A stretch of 64,000 bases of DNA. Origin: Brucella pseudintermedia (lineage in GTDB: Bacteria > Pseudomonadota > Alphaproteobacteria > Rhizobiales > Rhizobiaceae). The notes beneath the pieces are model-generated. The model was not told the DNA's origin. It saw nothing but the letters and a program-made list of their open reading frames with translations, and ran no database searches. The position numbers and the translations under genes are program-made. The stretch is from assembly GCF_008932435.1 (NCBI RefSeq), contig NZ_WBWE01000002.1:329143-393142 (forward strand). The letters run 5' to 3'. Of this stretch, positions 16,533 to 24,194 are shown piece after piece (the stretch's first letter is position 1; each line of letters begins with the position of its first letter).

Positions 16533-16829
16533 TTATGTTGCCCGCCTCTCCTCCAGCGCTTTAAGCCTCTCCGCGAAATAGATGATCTTATTCAGATCGT
16601 ACATTCGACTGGCCGCGTCTTTCTCTCCGAACCGATAGCAAGCCTTGAAGATATTGCCGAGCGCGAATGACATGCCTTTGTGCTCGATCAGGTCGTTTAG
16701 CTCGGTCGCATGGGGAAGCAGCTCGTAATAGCTCGTGCTGCCGCCGTCGGAGGTGACGGGCGCGTGAGGTCGATCGCAATCGGGCCTGTTTGCCCCTACG
16801 TATCTTCCAGTCGGGTCAATGACGCTCAT
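16533..16829 (-). CDS. DUF3310-like phage protein
   Basis: The 98-residue product ends in a pattern I associate with DUF3310 proteins of phages: 'LNDLIEHKGMSFALGNIFKA', 'CYRFGEKDAASRMYDLNKII' and 'YFAERL'. In other phages this domain occurs alone or fused to nucleotide-metabolism enzymes; its function is unknown. The start overlaps the stop of the upstream gene by ATGA (16826-16829), so it is translated with it. It lies outside the att-bounded prophage, in a phage-like island. Confidence 0.65.
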   Translation of the reverse strand: MSVIDPTGRYVGANRPDCDRPHAPVTSDGGSTSYYELLPHATELNDLIEHKGMSFALGNIFKACYRFGEKDAASRMYDLNKIIYFAERLKALEERRAT

Positions 16830-17158
16830 ACCCTCTCCCTCACCTTACGCTTCGGCTCTTCAAACTTCTCAGTTACTGGCCCGCCCGCAAGCAGACCGCG
16901 CAGCGCCGACAGCTTATCGCGAACAAGCGGACGAAACCGACGCGCCGCGAACGGCGGGTTGTCATATCCGAACTGCGGGCAGATTCCTCGATCGACGCCT
17001 TTCAGACGAACGCCGATGTAGCTGCCCTGCGTGTAGTGATCGAAGGGGCCGATCCAGCTTATGGTGTAGACCTCACCTTCCTTGATCTCGATGAACTGTT
17101 CGAAGCCGACCTTGGCATCGATGCAGATGACTTTATCGCCAACGTTGAAGGGGGTCAC
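16826..17158 (-). CDS. Small phage-type protein, GTG start
   Basis: I start this gene at GTG 17158, giving 110 residues beginning V/M-TPFNVGDKVICIDAKVG. GGAGGG lies 7 bases upstream and the GTGA overlaps the preceding stop. The alternative ATG at 17173 lacks a binding site. The product is strand-rich: 'VGDKVICID', 'IKEGEVYTISWIG' and 'GIGVRLKG'-like segments resemble an SH3-like or KOW-type barrel seen in small phage proteins. It is coupled on both sides to neighbours. Function is unknown. Confidence 0.6.
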   Translation of the reverse strand: MTPFNVGDKVICIDAKVGFEQFIEIKEGEVYTISWIGPFDHYTQGSYIGVRLKGVDRGICPQFGYDNPPFAARRFRPLVRDKLSALRGLLAGGPVTEKFEEPKRKVRERV

Positions 17159-17535
17159 GCCGCATCCCTCCATGCTTCTAACCGCCGATATTCAACCGGT
17201 ACACCATGGCTACGCGCTCGCGCCGTACCTTCCGCCATGCCACGGCTTATCCCGAAATCTTCATAGACAACGCATTTCTCCGCTACTCGATACCATGCAA
17301 GGCCAGCTTCGATGCCGAACTCTCGTTCATTCGGCCGCAAATCATCCAGCACTTGTGTGTGCAGCAAGTGGCTCGCGATCGGTGCTTCGCCTCGCCGCAG
17401 GCTATCCAGCAGGCAGGAGCGGGCGTAGGCCTTGTTGCGCTCAACGTCACCGCTGAAAGGCGACTCGATGATGACAAGTGGTTTGCGTGCCGGTTGCTGG
17501 GCAACTGGCACATTGTCGTTATAAGGTTTTGGCAT
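17155..17535 (-). CDS. Phage-type protein, DUF7768 / nucleoside deoxyribosyltransferase-like
   Basis: The 126-residue product has a Rossmann-like pattern: 'PLVIIESPFSGDVERNKAYA' near residues 19-38, 'SCLLDSLRRGEAPIASHLLH' and 'FGIEAGLAWYRVAEKCVVYE', then 'GISRGMAEGTARARSHGVPV'. This matches the layout of DUF4406/DUF7768 proteins, which look like nucleoside 2-deoxyribosyltransferases (SPF/SGD loop, a histidine in the second segment, 'SRGM' late). A role in nucleotide metabolism during phage growth is plausible but unproven. AAGGAT lies 10 bases before ATG 17535. Confidence 0.65.
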   Translation of the reverse strand: MPKPYNDNVPVAQQPARKPLVIIESPFSGDVERNKAYARSCLLDSLRRGEAPIASHLLHTQVLDDLRPNEREFGIEAGLAWYRVAEKCVVYEDFGISRGMAEGTARARSHGVPVEYRRLEAWRDAA

Positions 17536-17555
17536 GTGGCTTATATCCTTCCCGC

Positions 17556-17618
17556 CTACCTCATCTGCCGCCCTTCAACAGCCGCTCGCGCCGCGCAGTC
17601 TTCTGCTTCTTCAAGCAT
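17556..17618 (-). CDS. Possible 20-residue leader peptide
   Basis: A short frame starts at ATG 17618 right after the leader AACACGAGGAAAGAAC, giving MLEEAEDCAARAAVEGRQMR and a TAG at 17556. The leader is the same one that precedes three genes inside the prophage (9153, 13243, 13839), so translation initiation here is likely. The peptide is too short to assign. It ends 20 bases before the next gene and might couple to it. Confidence 0.35.
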   Translation of the reverse strand: MLEEAEDCAARAAVEGRQMR

Positions 17619-17723
17619 GTTCTTTCCTCGTGTTTGTGGTGAAAGCGCCGCTTGGTGGGCGGCGCGGCTATATATTTGTCGAATCGAGCGATCTATTGTA
17701 TAGTATCCTCTCATTTAATTGAG

Positions 17724-17975
17724 ATGCAGAAAATGTTACAATATCGTTCGACATACCCCAATGATCGCTCTGAATTTATATTTGTGGTAACAAATGATAA
17801 TGAAAATCCACCCAAATACTTGTTGAGGCACTATTCATTCGTTGCTGAGCCATTGGCCGACTGGACTAATTTGGCAGAAATCAAATCTGACTTAAGCCGA
17901 CGTGGGCATACTTACGGAACTAGCAGGGTGGCGCCACTTCTCGGAACATTGAGATTGGGGCATTGTTACCTTTAA
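17724..17975 (+). CDS. Hypothetical protein in island, weakly supported
   Basis: An 83-residue frame begins MQKMLQYRSTYPNDRSEFIF at ATG 17724 on the plus strand, against the direction of its neighbours. The base composition is AT-richer than the surroundings, as is usual for transferred DNA, and a TATAGTAT-like element lies upstream at about 17699. There is no good ribosome binding site and I recognise no domain. It ends next to the stop of the truncated gene at 17976. Confidence 0.3.
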   Translation: MQKMLQYRSTYPNDRSEFIFVVTNDNENPPKYLLRHYSFVAEPLADWTNLAEIKSDLSRRGHTYGTSRVAPLLGTLRLGHCYL

Positions 17976-18281
17976 TCATGCCGCCCTCCTCTCTCTCGCT
18001 ACGTTATCATTTGCGGCCACCGGCATACGCGCCGCGCCCTTGACCATTTCGGGCCGTAGCGTCAGCCGGGAAACTTCACCGTGTAGCTTCGAGTAGGTGA
18101 TAACCTTCGCCGATCTGCCTGAAAGCCAGCCCCCGCCAGCAGCATATGCGTCTGGAGCCGCCAGCGTTTCGTGGCGCTCGACATACATTAGTCCGGACTT
18201 GCGCCCTTCGTCGGAATGCAAATGGCCGATGTGCGCATAGGCATATTTGCTCCGGCCGTACATTTCTCGAAACATGCCAGC
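17976..18281 (-). pseudogene. Truncated calcineurin-like phosphoesterase, cut by IS element
   Basis: The last 101 codons of a gene remain; its 5' part ends exactly at the IS boundary at 18282. The remnant reads AGMFREMYGRSKYAYAHIGH and onwards, with 'GHLHSDE', the final GHxH metal motif of metallophosphoesterases. It continues with 'RHETLAAPDAYAAGGGWLSG' and 'AKVITYSKLHGEVSRLTLRP', a tail I associate with phage-encoded phosphoesterases. The missing N-terminal part is not found right of the IS. The continuous frame into the IS (to 18788) is not a real N-terminus. Confidence 0.75.
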
Positions 18282-18307
18282 TGATCCACCCCCATTGAAC
18301 GGGTCCA
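18282..18307 (+). repeat. IS left terminal inverted repeat
   Basis: The left end reads TGATCCACCCCC then ATTGAACGGGTCCA. It matches the right end at about 20 of 26 positions, including TGATC, CCCCCA and ACGGGTCCA. Confidence 0.85.
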
Positions 18308-18344
18308 CCTTGAAGTATGGTTTTGACCATGAAGGAGGACCACA

Positions 18345-18623
18345 ATGGCAAACAAGCGACACAAGCCCGACGAGATCGTCACGAAGCTTCGGCAGGTTGA
18401 GGTTTTGCGCGGCCAAGGCATGGCGATGGCGGATGCTGTTCGCCAGATCGGCGTTTCCGAGCTGACGTTCTACCGGTGGCGTAAGCAATATGGCGGCATG
18501 AGCCGTGACCAGCTTCGGCAGTTGAAGGATCTCCAGAAGGAGAACGAACGGCTTCGCAAGGCGGTGGCCGATCTGACGCTGGACAAGCTGATCCTGACGG
18601 AGGCTGCGCGGGGAAACTTCTGA
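18345..18623 (+). CDS. IS3-family transposase OrfA
   Basis: The 92-residue protein is the DNA-binding half of the transposase. It has an HTH ('ADAVRQIGVSELTFYRWRKQ' at ~29-48) followed by a leucine-zipper-like helix ('QLRQLKDLQKENERLRKAVA') that mediates dimerisation and OrfAB formation. A good ribosome binding site (GGAGGACCACA) precedes ATG 18345. Near its end the codons CGG GGA AAC contain the heptamer GGGAAAC (18611-18617), a -1 frameshift signal of the X-XXY-YYZ type that would join it to OrfB. Confidence 0.93.
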   Translation: MANKRHKPDEIVTKLRQVEVLRGQGMAMADAVRQIGVSELTFYRWRKQYGGMSRDQLRQLKDLQKENERLRKAVADLTLDKLILTEAARGNF

Positions 18624-18679
18624 GCCCCTCGCGTCGCCGTGCCTGCATCGACCATGTTCGCTCGGTTCTGCCGAAGCGC

Positions 18680-19528
18680 GTGTCGGAGCGCCGGGTATGC
18701 CTCGTGCTTGGGCAGCATCGCTCCACGCAGCGGCGTATTCCTCGCGGCCGGGACGACGAGCAGCAACTGACCGAGGACATCGTCGCATTGGCCCGCCGCT
18801 ATGGCCGCTATGGCTATCGCAAGATCGCCGAGCTTCTGCGCAGCCAGATGGGCTGGGTGGTCAACGACAAGCGGGTCGAGCGCATCTGGCGGCAAGAGGG
18901 GCTGAAGGTTCCAGCCAAACAACCGAAGAAAGGCCGGCTCTGGCTCGCCGACGGATCATGCATCCGCCTGCGCGCCGAGCGGCCCAATCATGTCTGGTCC
19001 TACGACTTCGTCGAGGACCGAACCCATGACGGAAGGAAGTACCGCATGCTCAATGTGATCGACGAGTTCACGCATGAGGCGCTGGCGATCCGCATCGATC
19101 GCAAGCTCAACTCCACCGACGTCATCGACGTCCTGTCCGATCTCTTCATCCTGCGCGGCGTGCCTGAGCACATCCGCTCCGACAACGGCCCGGAGTTCAT
19201 CGCCACGGCCGTGCAGGACTGGATCACCGCAGTCGGGGCGAAGACCGCCTACATCGCTCCCGGCAGTCCATGGGAGAACGGCTACATCGAGAGCTTCAAC
19301 GCGCGCCTGCGCGACGAACTCCTCGACGGCGAGATCTTCTACACGCTCAAAGAGGCCAGGATCATCGTGGAAAGCTGGCGGCGGCATTACAACACCGTGC
19401 GTCCGCATGGATCGCTCGGCTACAAGCCGCCGGCACCCGAGGTCTTCATCCCGGCATTCGCGCGGGCGGCCCTGCAACCCCAACCAGCAATGCCGCCCGC
19501 GCTGGCGCCGCGACCATCATTGCACTAA
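18680..19528 (+). CDS. IS3-family transposase OrfB (DDE integrase domain)
   Basis: The 282-residue frame is in the -1 phase relative to OrfA and is open upstream back past the GGGAAAC heptamer, so the active product is probably the OrfAB fusion (about 18345-19528). The rve/DDE domain is intact: first Asp in 'VWSYDFVEDRT', second in 'IRSDNGPEFIA', Glu in 'GSPWENGYIESFNARLRDEL', followed by 'YNTVRPHGSLGYKPPAPEVF'. An N-terminal HTH_21-type segment 'RYGRYGYRKIAELLRSQMGW' is present. The element looks capable of transposition. Confidence 0.94.
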   Translation: MSERRVCLVLGQHRSTQRRIPRGRDDEQQLTEDIVALARRYGRYGYRKIAELLRSQMGWVVNDKRVERIWRQEGLKVPAKQPKKGRLWLADGSCIRLRAERPNHVWSYDFVEDRTHDGRKYRMLNVIDEFTHEALAIRIDRKLNSTDVIDVLSDLFILRGVPEHIRSDNGPEFIATAVQDWITAVGAKTAYIAPGSPWENGYIESFNARLRDELLDGEIFYTLKEARIIVESWRRHYNTVRPHGSLGYKPPAPEVFIPAFARAALQPQPAMPPALAPRPSLH

Positions 19529-19538
19529 CAATCAAATT

Positions 19539-19562
19539 GGACCCGTCCGTGGGGGCCGATCA
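19539..19562 (-). repeat. IS right terminal inverted repeat
   Basis: Read inwards on the minus strand it begins TGATCGGCCCCCACGGACGG and continues GTCC, matching the left end with a few differences and one single-base gap. Confidence 0.85.
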
Positions 19563-19791
19563 TTCGTCCCACCAGCGCATTCATCGCATCAAGGGCAACA
19601 ACGCGATGCTGCTGGACAAGCGCACGACCGTTCTTAAAATCACTCACCATCGGTGTTTCTCAAGCGAACTATCTTCTCGAAGATTCAATCCAAATCCGAA
19701 AAAGCCAAACAGTTCTCGAAACCTACCGAACCATTCGCGATCGGCTTTGTACTATGCTGGAACGGAGAAAGCGGTCCCAGCAGTTCGCCTT
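19563..19791. other. Non-coding junction between IS and prc
   Basis: This 229-base stretch carries no convincing gene. The first ~60 bases have a GC-rich codon-like pattern on the plus strand, but the frame continues from the IS without a start and I recognise no product. The rest becomes AT-richer. It does not contain the missing 5' half of the phosphoesterase gene cut at 18281. Confidence 0.5.
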
Positions 19792-21903
19792 TCAATTGGC
19801 AGCGTGTTCGGGCACCTTCTCTTGCAGGACAGCCAGATCGGTGACAATCGCCGCCGCTTCATTCTGAAGAACGTCCGTCGCGTTCTTGCGGCTATTTTCG
19901 ATTGCGAGGTCCGCACTCAGGCTTCGCTCGTTTGACTGCAGACCATCGTCAATCTGCGTATCAATACCATCATTGGATTTTCCACGCGCCTTGGCTCGAT
20001 TTTCCTGCGCGGTCATCTCATTGCGACGCACCGTTTCGTTGAGAGAAATGACCTTTTTCTCGCGCTGTGCCTTGAGCGCCGCCACGTCTTCCACAAAGTT
20101 CTGAAACTCGCTGGATTTCTGCACGCGCTCGTCATGCAGATTTTGCAGCCTTGGCAACAATGCCTTTATGGCATCAGAGGCTTTGTATTTCGCCGCGGAG
20201 ACCTGGGTCCACGGCAAAGCGTTGTCGAAGCTCGATTCACCGACAAGCTTGAGATCGAAGAGCCCAGGCAGGCTGATATCCGGCGTCACGCCGCGCAACT
20301 GCGTCGTTCCACCGTCGACACGGAAGAACTGGGCAACTGTAAATTTGAGCTCGCCATATTCAGGCTTGGGATTGTTGGCCACTTCGTCGAGGTCGACCAC
20401 GGTCTGCACGGTTCCCTTGCCGAAACTTGGCTCGCCTATGACCACGCCACGCCCGTAATCCTGTATTGCCGCAGCGAAGATTTCCGAGGCTGAGGCAGAG
20501 CCGCGATTGATAAGCACGCCCAGCGGTCCCTTCCAGGCTGGGGCGGGAAGATTATCGCTTTCGACCTTGACCTCGCCGTTTGCGTTGCGTTGCTGGACCA
20601 CCGGACCCTTGCCCACGAACAGACCAGTCAGGTCAATCGCCTCGCTCAGTGACCCGCCGCCATTGTTGCGGAGATCGACCAGGACGCCATCAACCTTATC
20701 CTGCTTCAGCTCGGTAATCAGCTTGGCAACATCGCGGCTGGCGCTCCTGTAGTTCTTGTCGCCCTTCCGCCGCGCTTGAATATCTTCGTAGAACGCCGGG
20801 AGGGTAATCACCCCGATCTTGCGGGTAACATTTCCGTCCTTCACGGGAAGGATCGTTTTCTTGGCAGCCTGCTTGTCGAGACTGATCTTGTCGCGAACCA
20901 GCGTGATGACATGGTGCTTGCCATCGGCACCGGCATCTGCTGGCAGAATGTCGAGGCGCACGACCGATCCCTTGTCACCACGGATCATCTGCACAACTTC
21001 ATCGAGCCGCATTCCGATTACTTCTTTGATCGGGCCGTCTTTGCCCTGACCTACCCCGATGATACGGTCGCCCACCGCAAGCTTGCCCGACGATTGCGCC
21101 GGCCCACCGGCGACAAGTTCGCGGATCGTCGTATAGTCGTCCCTTTCCTGAAGCACCGCGCCGATGCCAACCAGCGACAGCTTCATGGAAATATCGAACT
21201 CGGCTGAAGCCTTTACGCCGAAATAATCGGTGTGCGGATCGACCGATGTCGTATAGGCCGCCATAAAGGACTGAAAGGCATCGTCGCTTTTGTATTTATA
21301 CGTGCGCTCGATGGAGTTCTCGTAACGCTTGTCGAGCGTCTTGCGAATGGTCGCATCGTCCTTGCCGGCAAGCTTCAGACGCAGCCAGTCGTTCTTGACG
21401 CGCTTGCGCCACAGGTCGTCGCTTTCCTCGTTCGACCGCGGCCAGGGTTCCTTGTCGCGCACGATGGAGAATTCTTCCTGCTTGCTGAAATCGAAATTCT
21501 GCTTGAGCAGACCACGTGCAAACGTCATGCGCTCGATGATGCGCATCTGGTAGACGCTGAAAATGGAAAAAGGAATAGTCAGGTCCTGACGGCCGATGGC
21601 GTCGTCGATTTCCTTGCTGCCGGTCAGGAACTTGTCGACATCCGCCTGCAGAAAGATGAGCCGATCCGGGTCCAGCGAATCGATGAACCGGTTCATGATC
21701 CGGACCGACAAGGCATCATCCAGCGGGACGGGCCGATAATGGAAACGCGTCAGGAATTCTGCCGTCAGATGAGCGGCTTGAACCTGCTCCGGCGAAGGCT
21801 TCAAAACGGCCGGCGGACCGACTTCGAGAGCATGCGCGGGCAAAACACCTGCCAGAAAGAGACAAACCAGGCCGATTTTGATGCGTTTCAAGTTATGTTC
21901 CAT
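19792..21903 (-). CDS. prc: Carboxy-terminal (tail-specific) protease Prc, family S41
   Basis: The 703-residue periplasmic protease trims or degrades proteins from their C-termini. It has a signal peptide (IGLVCLFLAGVLPAHA), a long N-terminal helical domain, a PDZ domain at ~235-320 (VGIGAVLQERDDYTTIRELV), and the S41 catalytic core with 'VDLRNNGGGSLSEAIDLTGL', nucleophile Ser471 in 'GSASASEIF', Asp482 and Lys496 in 'PSFGKGTVQ'. The C-terminal ~150 residues form the coiled DUF3340 region of the Prc/Tsp class, not the shorter CtpA class. It stands alone; its natural neighbour on the left has been replaced by the island. Confidence 0.95.
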   Translation of the reverse strand: MEHNLKRIKIGLVCLFLAGVLPAHALEVGPPAVLKPSPEQVQAAHLTAEFLTRFHYRPVPLDDALSVRIMNRFIDSLDPDRLIFLQADVDKFLTGSKEIDDAIGRQDLTIPFSIFSVYQMRIIERMTFARGLLKQNFDFSKQEEFSIVRDKEPWPRSNEESDDLWRKRVKNDWLRLKLAGKDDATIRKTLDKRYENSIERTYKYKSDDAFQSFMAAYTTSVDPHTDYFGVKASAEFDISMKLSLVGIGAVLQERDDYTTIRELVAGGPAQSSGKLAVGDRIIGVGQGKDGPIKEVIGMRLDEVVQMIRGDKGSVVRLDILPADAGADGKHHVITLVRDKISLDKQAAKKTILPVKDGNVTRKIGVITLPAFYEDIQARRKGDKNYRSASRDVAKLITELKQDKVDGVLVDLRNNGGGSLSEAIDLTGLFVGKGPVVQQRNANGEVKVESDNLPAPAWKGPLGVLINRGSASASEIFAAAIQDYGRGVVIGEPSFGKGTVQTVVDLDEVANNPKPEYGELKFTVAQFFRVDGGTTQLRGVTPDISLPGLFDLKLVGESSFDNALPWTQVSAAKYKASDAIKALLPRLQNLHDERVQKSSEFQNFVEDVAALKAQREKKVISLNETVRRNEMTAQENRAKARGKSNDGIDTQIDDGLQSNERSLSADLAIENSRKNATDVLQNEAAAIVTDLAVLQEKVPEHAAN

Positions 21904-22103
21904 TCTTGACGCCGAGCGTTTAATTCCAACCCTTGTTGGCTAAATATGGTTTTTTGGCAACCGTCCATGCCAGTGAGAGCTGTTTTCGCTTTTCACGGGC
22001 AATGGAAAATGCTTCGTCCACATTATGTCCAAAAGGCGGATTGTTCCAACCAAAAGCCGCGACACCTGAACGGCCTTCCCTCTCCAGTAGAGAAAGGCAG
22101 CGG

Positions 22104-22760
22104 CTATTTCTCGATTTTTGTGACCGGCTGATCCGCGCCCAGAGCACGCTTCACCGCTGCGCGTGCGGATGCCAGATCAGGCATGACCCAGTTGGGCTCT
22201 CCGCCAAGAAACTTGTCGAGAAATGCAATCGCGTAGCCGGGCATTTCGCCGATATTTTCCTTATATGACCACCATGTACGCAACTCGTCGGCGCATTGAT
22301 CTATATCCGGGACCGTGCCGAACTCCTGTTCCTGCACAGCCGCAATGGCGCAGATGCAATAGTTGGTGTAGAGAAAACCCTCGGGCCAAAATCTCACGAT
22401 CTCGTACAGACGACCCGCGTCACCGTCGGCATGACTTGGCGGCGAAACAGCCTTCGCCGGAGACAGACGGATCAGTTCGCGCAGCACCAGCCCGGCTGCG
22501 AAGGTGATGAAATCCTTGCGGTCCACCTTGGCAAAACGCTTGTTCTGGTCCACCAGCTCCACCCAGTTCAGAAACGCCTCGGTGAGCTTCTTTTCATCGA
22601 TGTGGTATTCAACGCCGTAGAGCTCATGCAGCAAACTTGCATGCTTGCGGAACGTCGCCCTGAACCAGCGCAGCTGACGCAGTCGATGACGCAGGTCGGG
22701 CATCGATGCCATTTGTTCCCTAAGCAGCAAATCCATGGTGCGAACGGCCTCCGGTTTCAA
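22104..22760 (-). CDS. Conserved hypothetical protein
   Basis: The 218-residue protein is helical and acidic at the C-terminal half. It begins MKPEAVRTMDLLLREQMASM, with a second possible start at residue 9. It has aromatic clusters 'LRQLRWFRATFRKHASLLHE', 'FWPEGFLYTNYCICAIAAVQ' and 'LRTWWSYKENIGEMPGYAIA'. I do not recognise the family, and no signal peptide or transmembrane helix is visible. It is divergently placed from the gut operon, with its start about 160 bases from gutM, so the two share an intergenic region that carries a putative operator. Confidence 0.75.
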   Translation of the reverse strand: MKPEAVRTMDLLLREQMASMPDLRHRLRQLRWFRATFRKHASLLHELYGVEYHIDEKKLTEAFLNWVELVDQNKRFAKVDRKDFITFAAGLVLRELIRLSPAKAVSPPSHADGDAGRLYEIVRFWPEGFLYTNYCICAIAAVQEQEFGTVPDIDQCADELRTWWSYKENIGEMPGYAIAFLDKFLGGEPNWVMPDLASARAAVKRALGADQPVTKIEK

Positions 22761-22795
22761 AGCGACATTAAGCGAAGTGGATTGAAATGTCAGTC

Positions 22796-22862
22796 TTCAT
22801 TCGCGTTGCATCAGCGATAAAATTATACATATTGACATTCCAGAAGACAAATGTTCTCTAAT
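22796..22862 (+). promoter_or_regulatory. Promoter and putative SorC-type operator of the gut PTS operon
   Basis: A -35-like TTGACA lies at 22832-22837, with a weak -10 region about 18 bases further (CTCTAAT). The 10-base motif ACAAATGTTC at 22847-22856 falls between them, where a repressor would block RNA polymerase. The same 10 bases occur twice between the enzyme operon and gatC (34479-34488 and 34578-34587). A second shared element, TTCATTCG at 22796-22803, recurs at 34508-34515. The ACA-NN-TGT core fits SorC/DeoR-like operators. Confidence 0.55.
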
Positions 22863-22918
22863 TACCGAAAGGCGAACCCGGAAAATATCCCGGTCGCCCT
22901 TCGTGGGAGGAGAACAAA

Positions 22919-23350
22919 ATGGCTATCTGGCAATGGGCTTTGCTGGCGCTCGCCTTGCTGTGGGGCTTCCAGTCGCTGGGCGTCTGGTTCCAGATGCAGC
23001 ACTATTCCGATGTGATGAAGGGCATCACTTCGAAATATTCGGATGGTTTTGTTGGCGCCGGGCATGTGCGCGGACGCTTCGGCAAAGGCGTCATCGTGCT
23101 GATCGTCGTAGATCGCAATCTCGTCGTGCGCCGCTTCCTCCAGATGAGCGGACGGACCGTCTTTGCAAAGTTCATCCGTCGCGAAGGCTTTGAGGGAATG
23201 CGCCTTGGCGCATTGCTGGATAATTCCGCGATCGGAGAAGGAAAGCCTGAAATGGTGGCTGCCGCCAGACAGGCGATAGAACAGATCGGCCGCATAAGAG
23301 ACCAGTCCGATGGGATCGAACTCGAAGGTCTGAAGGCAGTGGGAGCATAG
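22919..23350 (+). CDS. gutM: Glucitol operon activator GutM family protein
   Basis: The 143-residue protein begins with a hydrophobic helix (WQWALLALALLWGFQSLGVW) and continues with the GutM pattern 'SKYSDGFVGAGHVRGRFGKG' and 'VIVLIVVDRNLVVRRFLQMS'. In enteric bacteria GutM is an accessory activator of the glucitol operon. GGGAGGAG precedes ATG 22919. It is the first gene of gutM-srlA-srlE-srlB, with 37 bases to srlA. The membrane helix suggests action at the membrane. Its mechanism is not established in any organism that I know of. Confidence 0.9.
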   Translation: MAIWQWALLALALLWGFQSLGVWFQMQHYSDVMKGITSKYSDGFVGAGHVRGRFGKGVIVLIVVDRNLVVRRFLQMSGRTVFAKFIRREGFEGMRLGALLDNSAIGEGKPEMVAAARQAIEQIGRIRDQSDGIELEGLKAVGA

Positions 23351-23387
23351 GAGTTGCTTGCCTGAAACAAGCAATCGAGGAGGAGCA

Positions 23388-24173
23388 ATGTCGATAGTCA
23401 CGATGTTGGCGCAACATGCCGACGCAACGATGCAGTCCATACACATGGCTGGCAGCATGATTTCCGATGCCGCGCTGCACGGCAAACATGCCGCAGAGCA
23501 CGCGGGAAATGATCTTCTGCAGCTTGCGCAAGCAACTGCCCCTGCACCGGGCGACGCTGGCAGCGGCGGAATTACCGTCGATCAGTTCAAGGAACGCCTT
23601 CAGAACGTCCAGCAGGAAGAGCAGCTCGGCTGGCTTGCCTCCATCGGCAAGCACTTCATTGGCGTATTCCAGAAAGGCGGCGAGGTTTTTGCCGGATTTG
23701 TCACCGGCATCATTCCGACACTTGTGGTGCTGATGACCGCGTTTTATGCCGTGACGGAACTGGTCGGCGAAAAGCGCGTCCATGGCATCGCACGCAGCGC
23801 GGGGCGCATTGCGTTGACCCGCTACACGGTTCTGCCGGTTCTGTCGGTCTTCTTTCTGACCAACCCGATGGCCTACACGTTCGGTTCATTCCTTGAGGAG
23901 AAGCACAAGCCGGCTTTCTATGATGCGGCCGTGTCCTACGTCCACCCGCCGCTGGGTCTTTTCCCGCACATCAATCCGGGTGAATATTTTGTCTGGGGCG
24001 GCGTGCTGGTTGCCCTTCTTGAGCTTGAGAAAAAAGGCGCGGTTTCAACCGGTTATCACATCAATGTCGCAATCTGGTACGCCATCGTGGGTCTCGTGGT
24101 GATCCTCCTCAAAGGCATCCTCACAGAACGCATCACCGCCATCATGGCGCGGCGTCAGGGCATCGAGCTTTAG
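23388..24173 (+). CDS. srlA: PTS glucitol/sorbitol-type transporter subunit IIC
   Basis: This 261-residue membrane subunit forms the translocation path together with the C-part of SrlE. I start at ATG 23388 because GGAGGAGCA precedes it. The N-terminal ~90 residues are soluble, an extension compared with the ~187-residue enteric protein. The membrane part matches EIIC-Gut: 'KHFIGVFQKGGEVFAGFVTG', 'VTELVGEKRVHGIAR', 'FFLTNPMAYTFGSFLEEKHK' and 'YVHPPLGLFPHINPGEYFVW'. The true substrate cannot be read from sequence and may be another polyol. Confidence 0.92.
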   Translation: MSIVTMLAQHADATMQSIHMAGSMISDAALHGKHAAEHAGNDLLQLAQATAPAPGDAGSGGITVDQFKERLQNVQQEEQLGWLASIGKHFIGVFQKGGEVFAGFVTGIIPTLVVLMTAFYAVTELVGEKRVHGIARSAGRIALTRYTVLPVLSVFFLTNPMAYTFGSFLEEKHKPAFYDAAVSYVHPPLGLFPHINPGEYFVWGGVLVALLELEKKGAVSTGYHINVAIWYAIVGLVVILLKGILTERITAIMARRQGIEL

Positions 24174-24194
24174 GCGGGAAACGGGGAGGACGAC

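Larger units (their letters stand above)
18282..19562 (+). mobile_element. IS3-family insertion sequence, complete
   Basis: The element is 1281 bases with imperfect terminal inverted repeats. The left end begins TGATCCACCCCCATTGAACG and the right end, read inwards, begins TGATCGGCCCCCACGGACGG; both continue GGTCCA. It carries two overlapping-phase transposase frames joined by a slippery heptamer. The flanking bases differ (left ...CAGC, right TTCG...), so I see no target duplication. Confidence 0.9.

Noticed and set aside
17976..18788. A single 270-residue minus-strand gene across the IS boundary
   Set aside because: The first two thirds are antisense to the transposase; only the last 101 codons are a real gene fragment.
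18470..19483. Minus-strand open frames inside the IS
   Set aside because: They mirror the transposase and have no independent evidence.
19270..19935. Plus-strand frame running from the IS into the 3' end of prc
   Set aside because: It starts inside OrfB in another phase and ends antisense to prc; no domain is recognisable.
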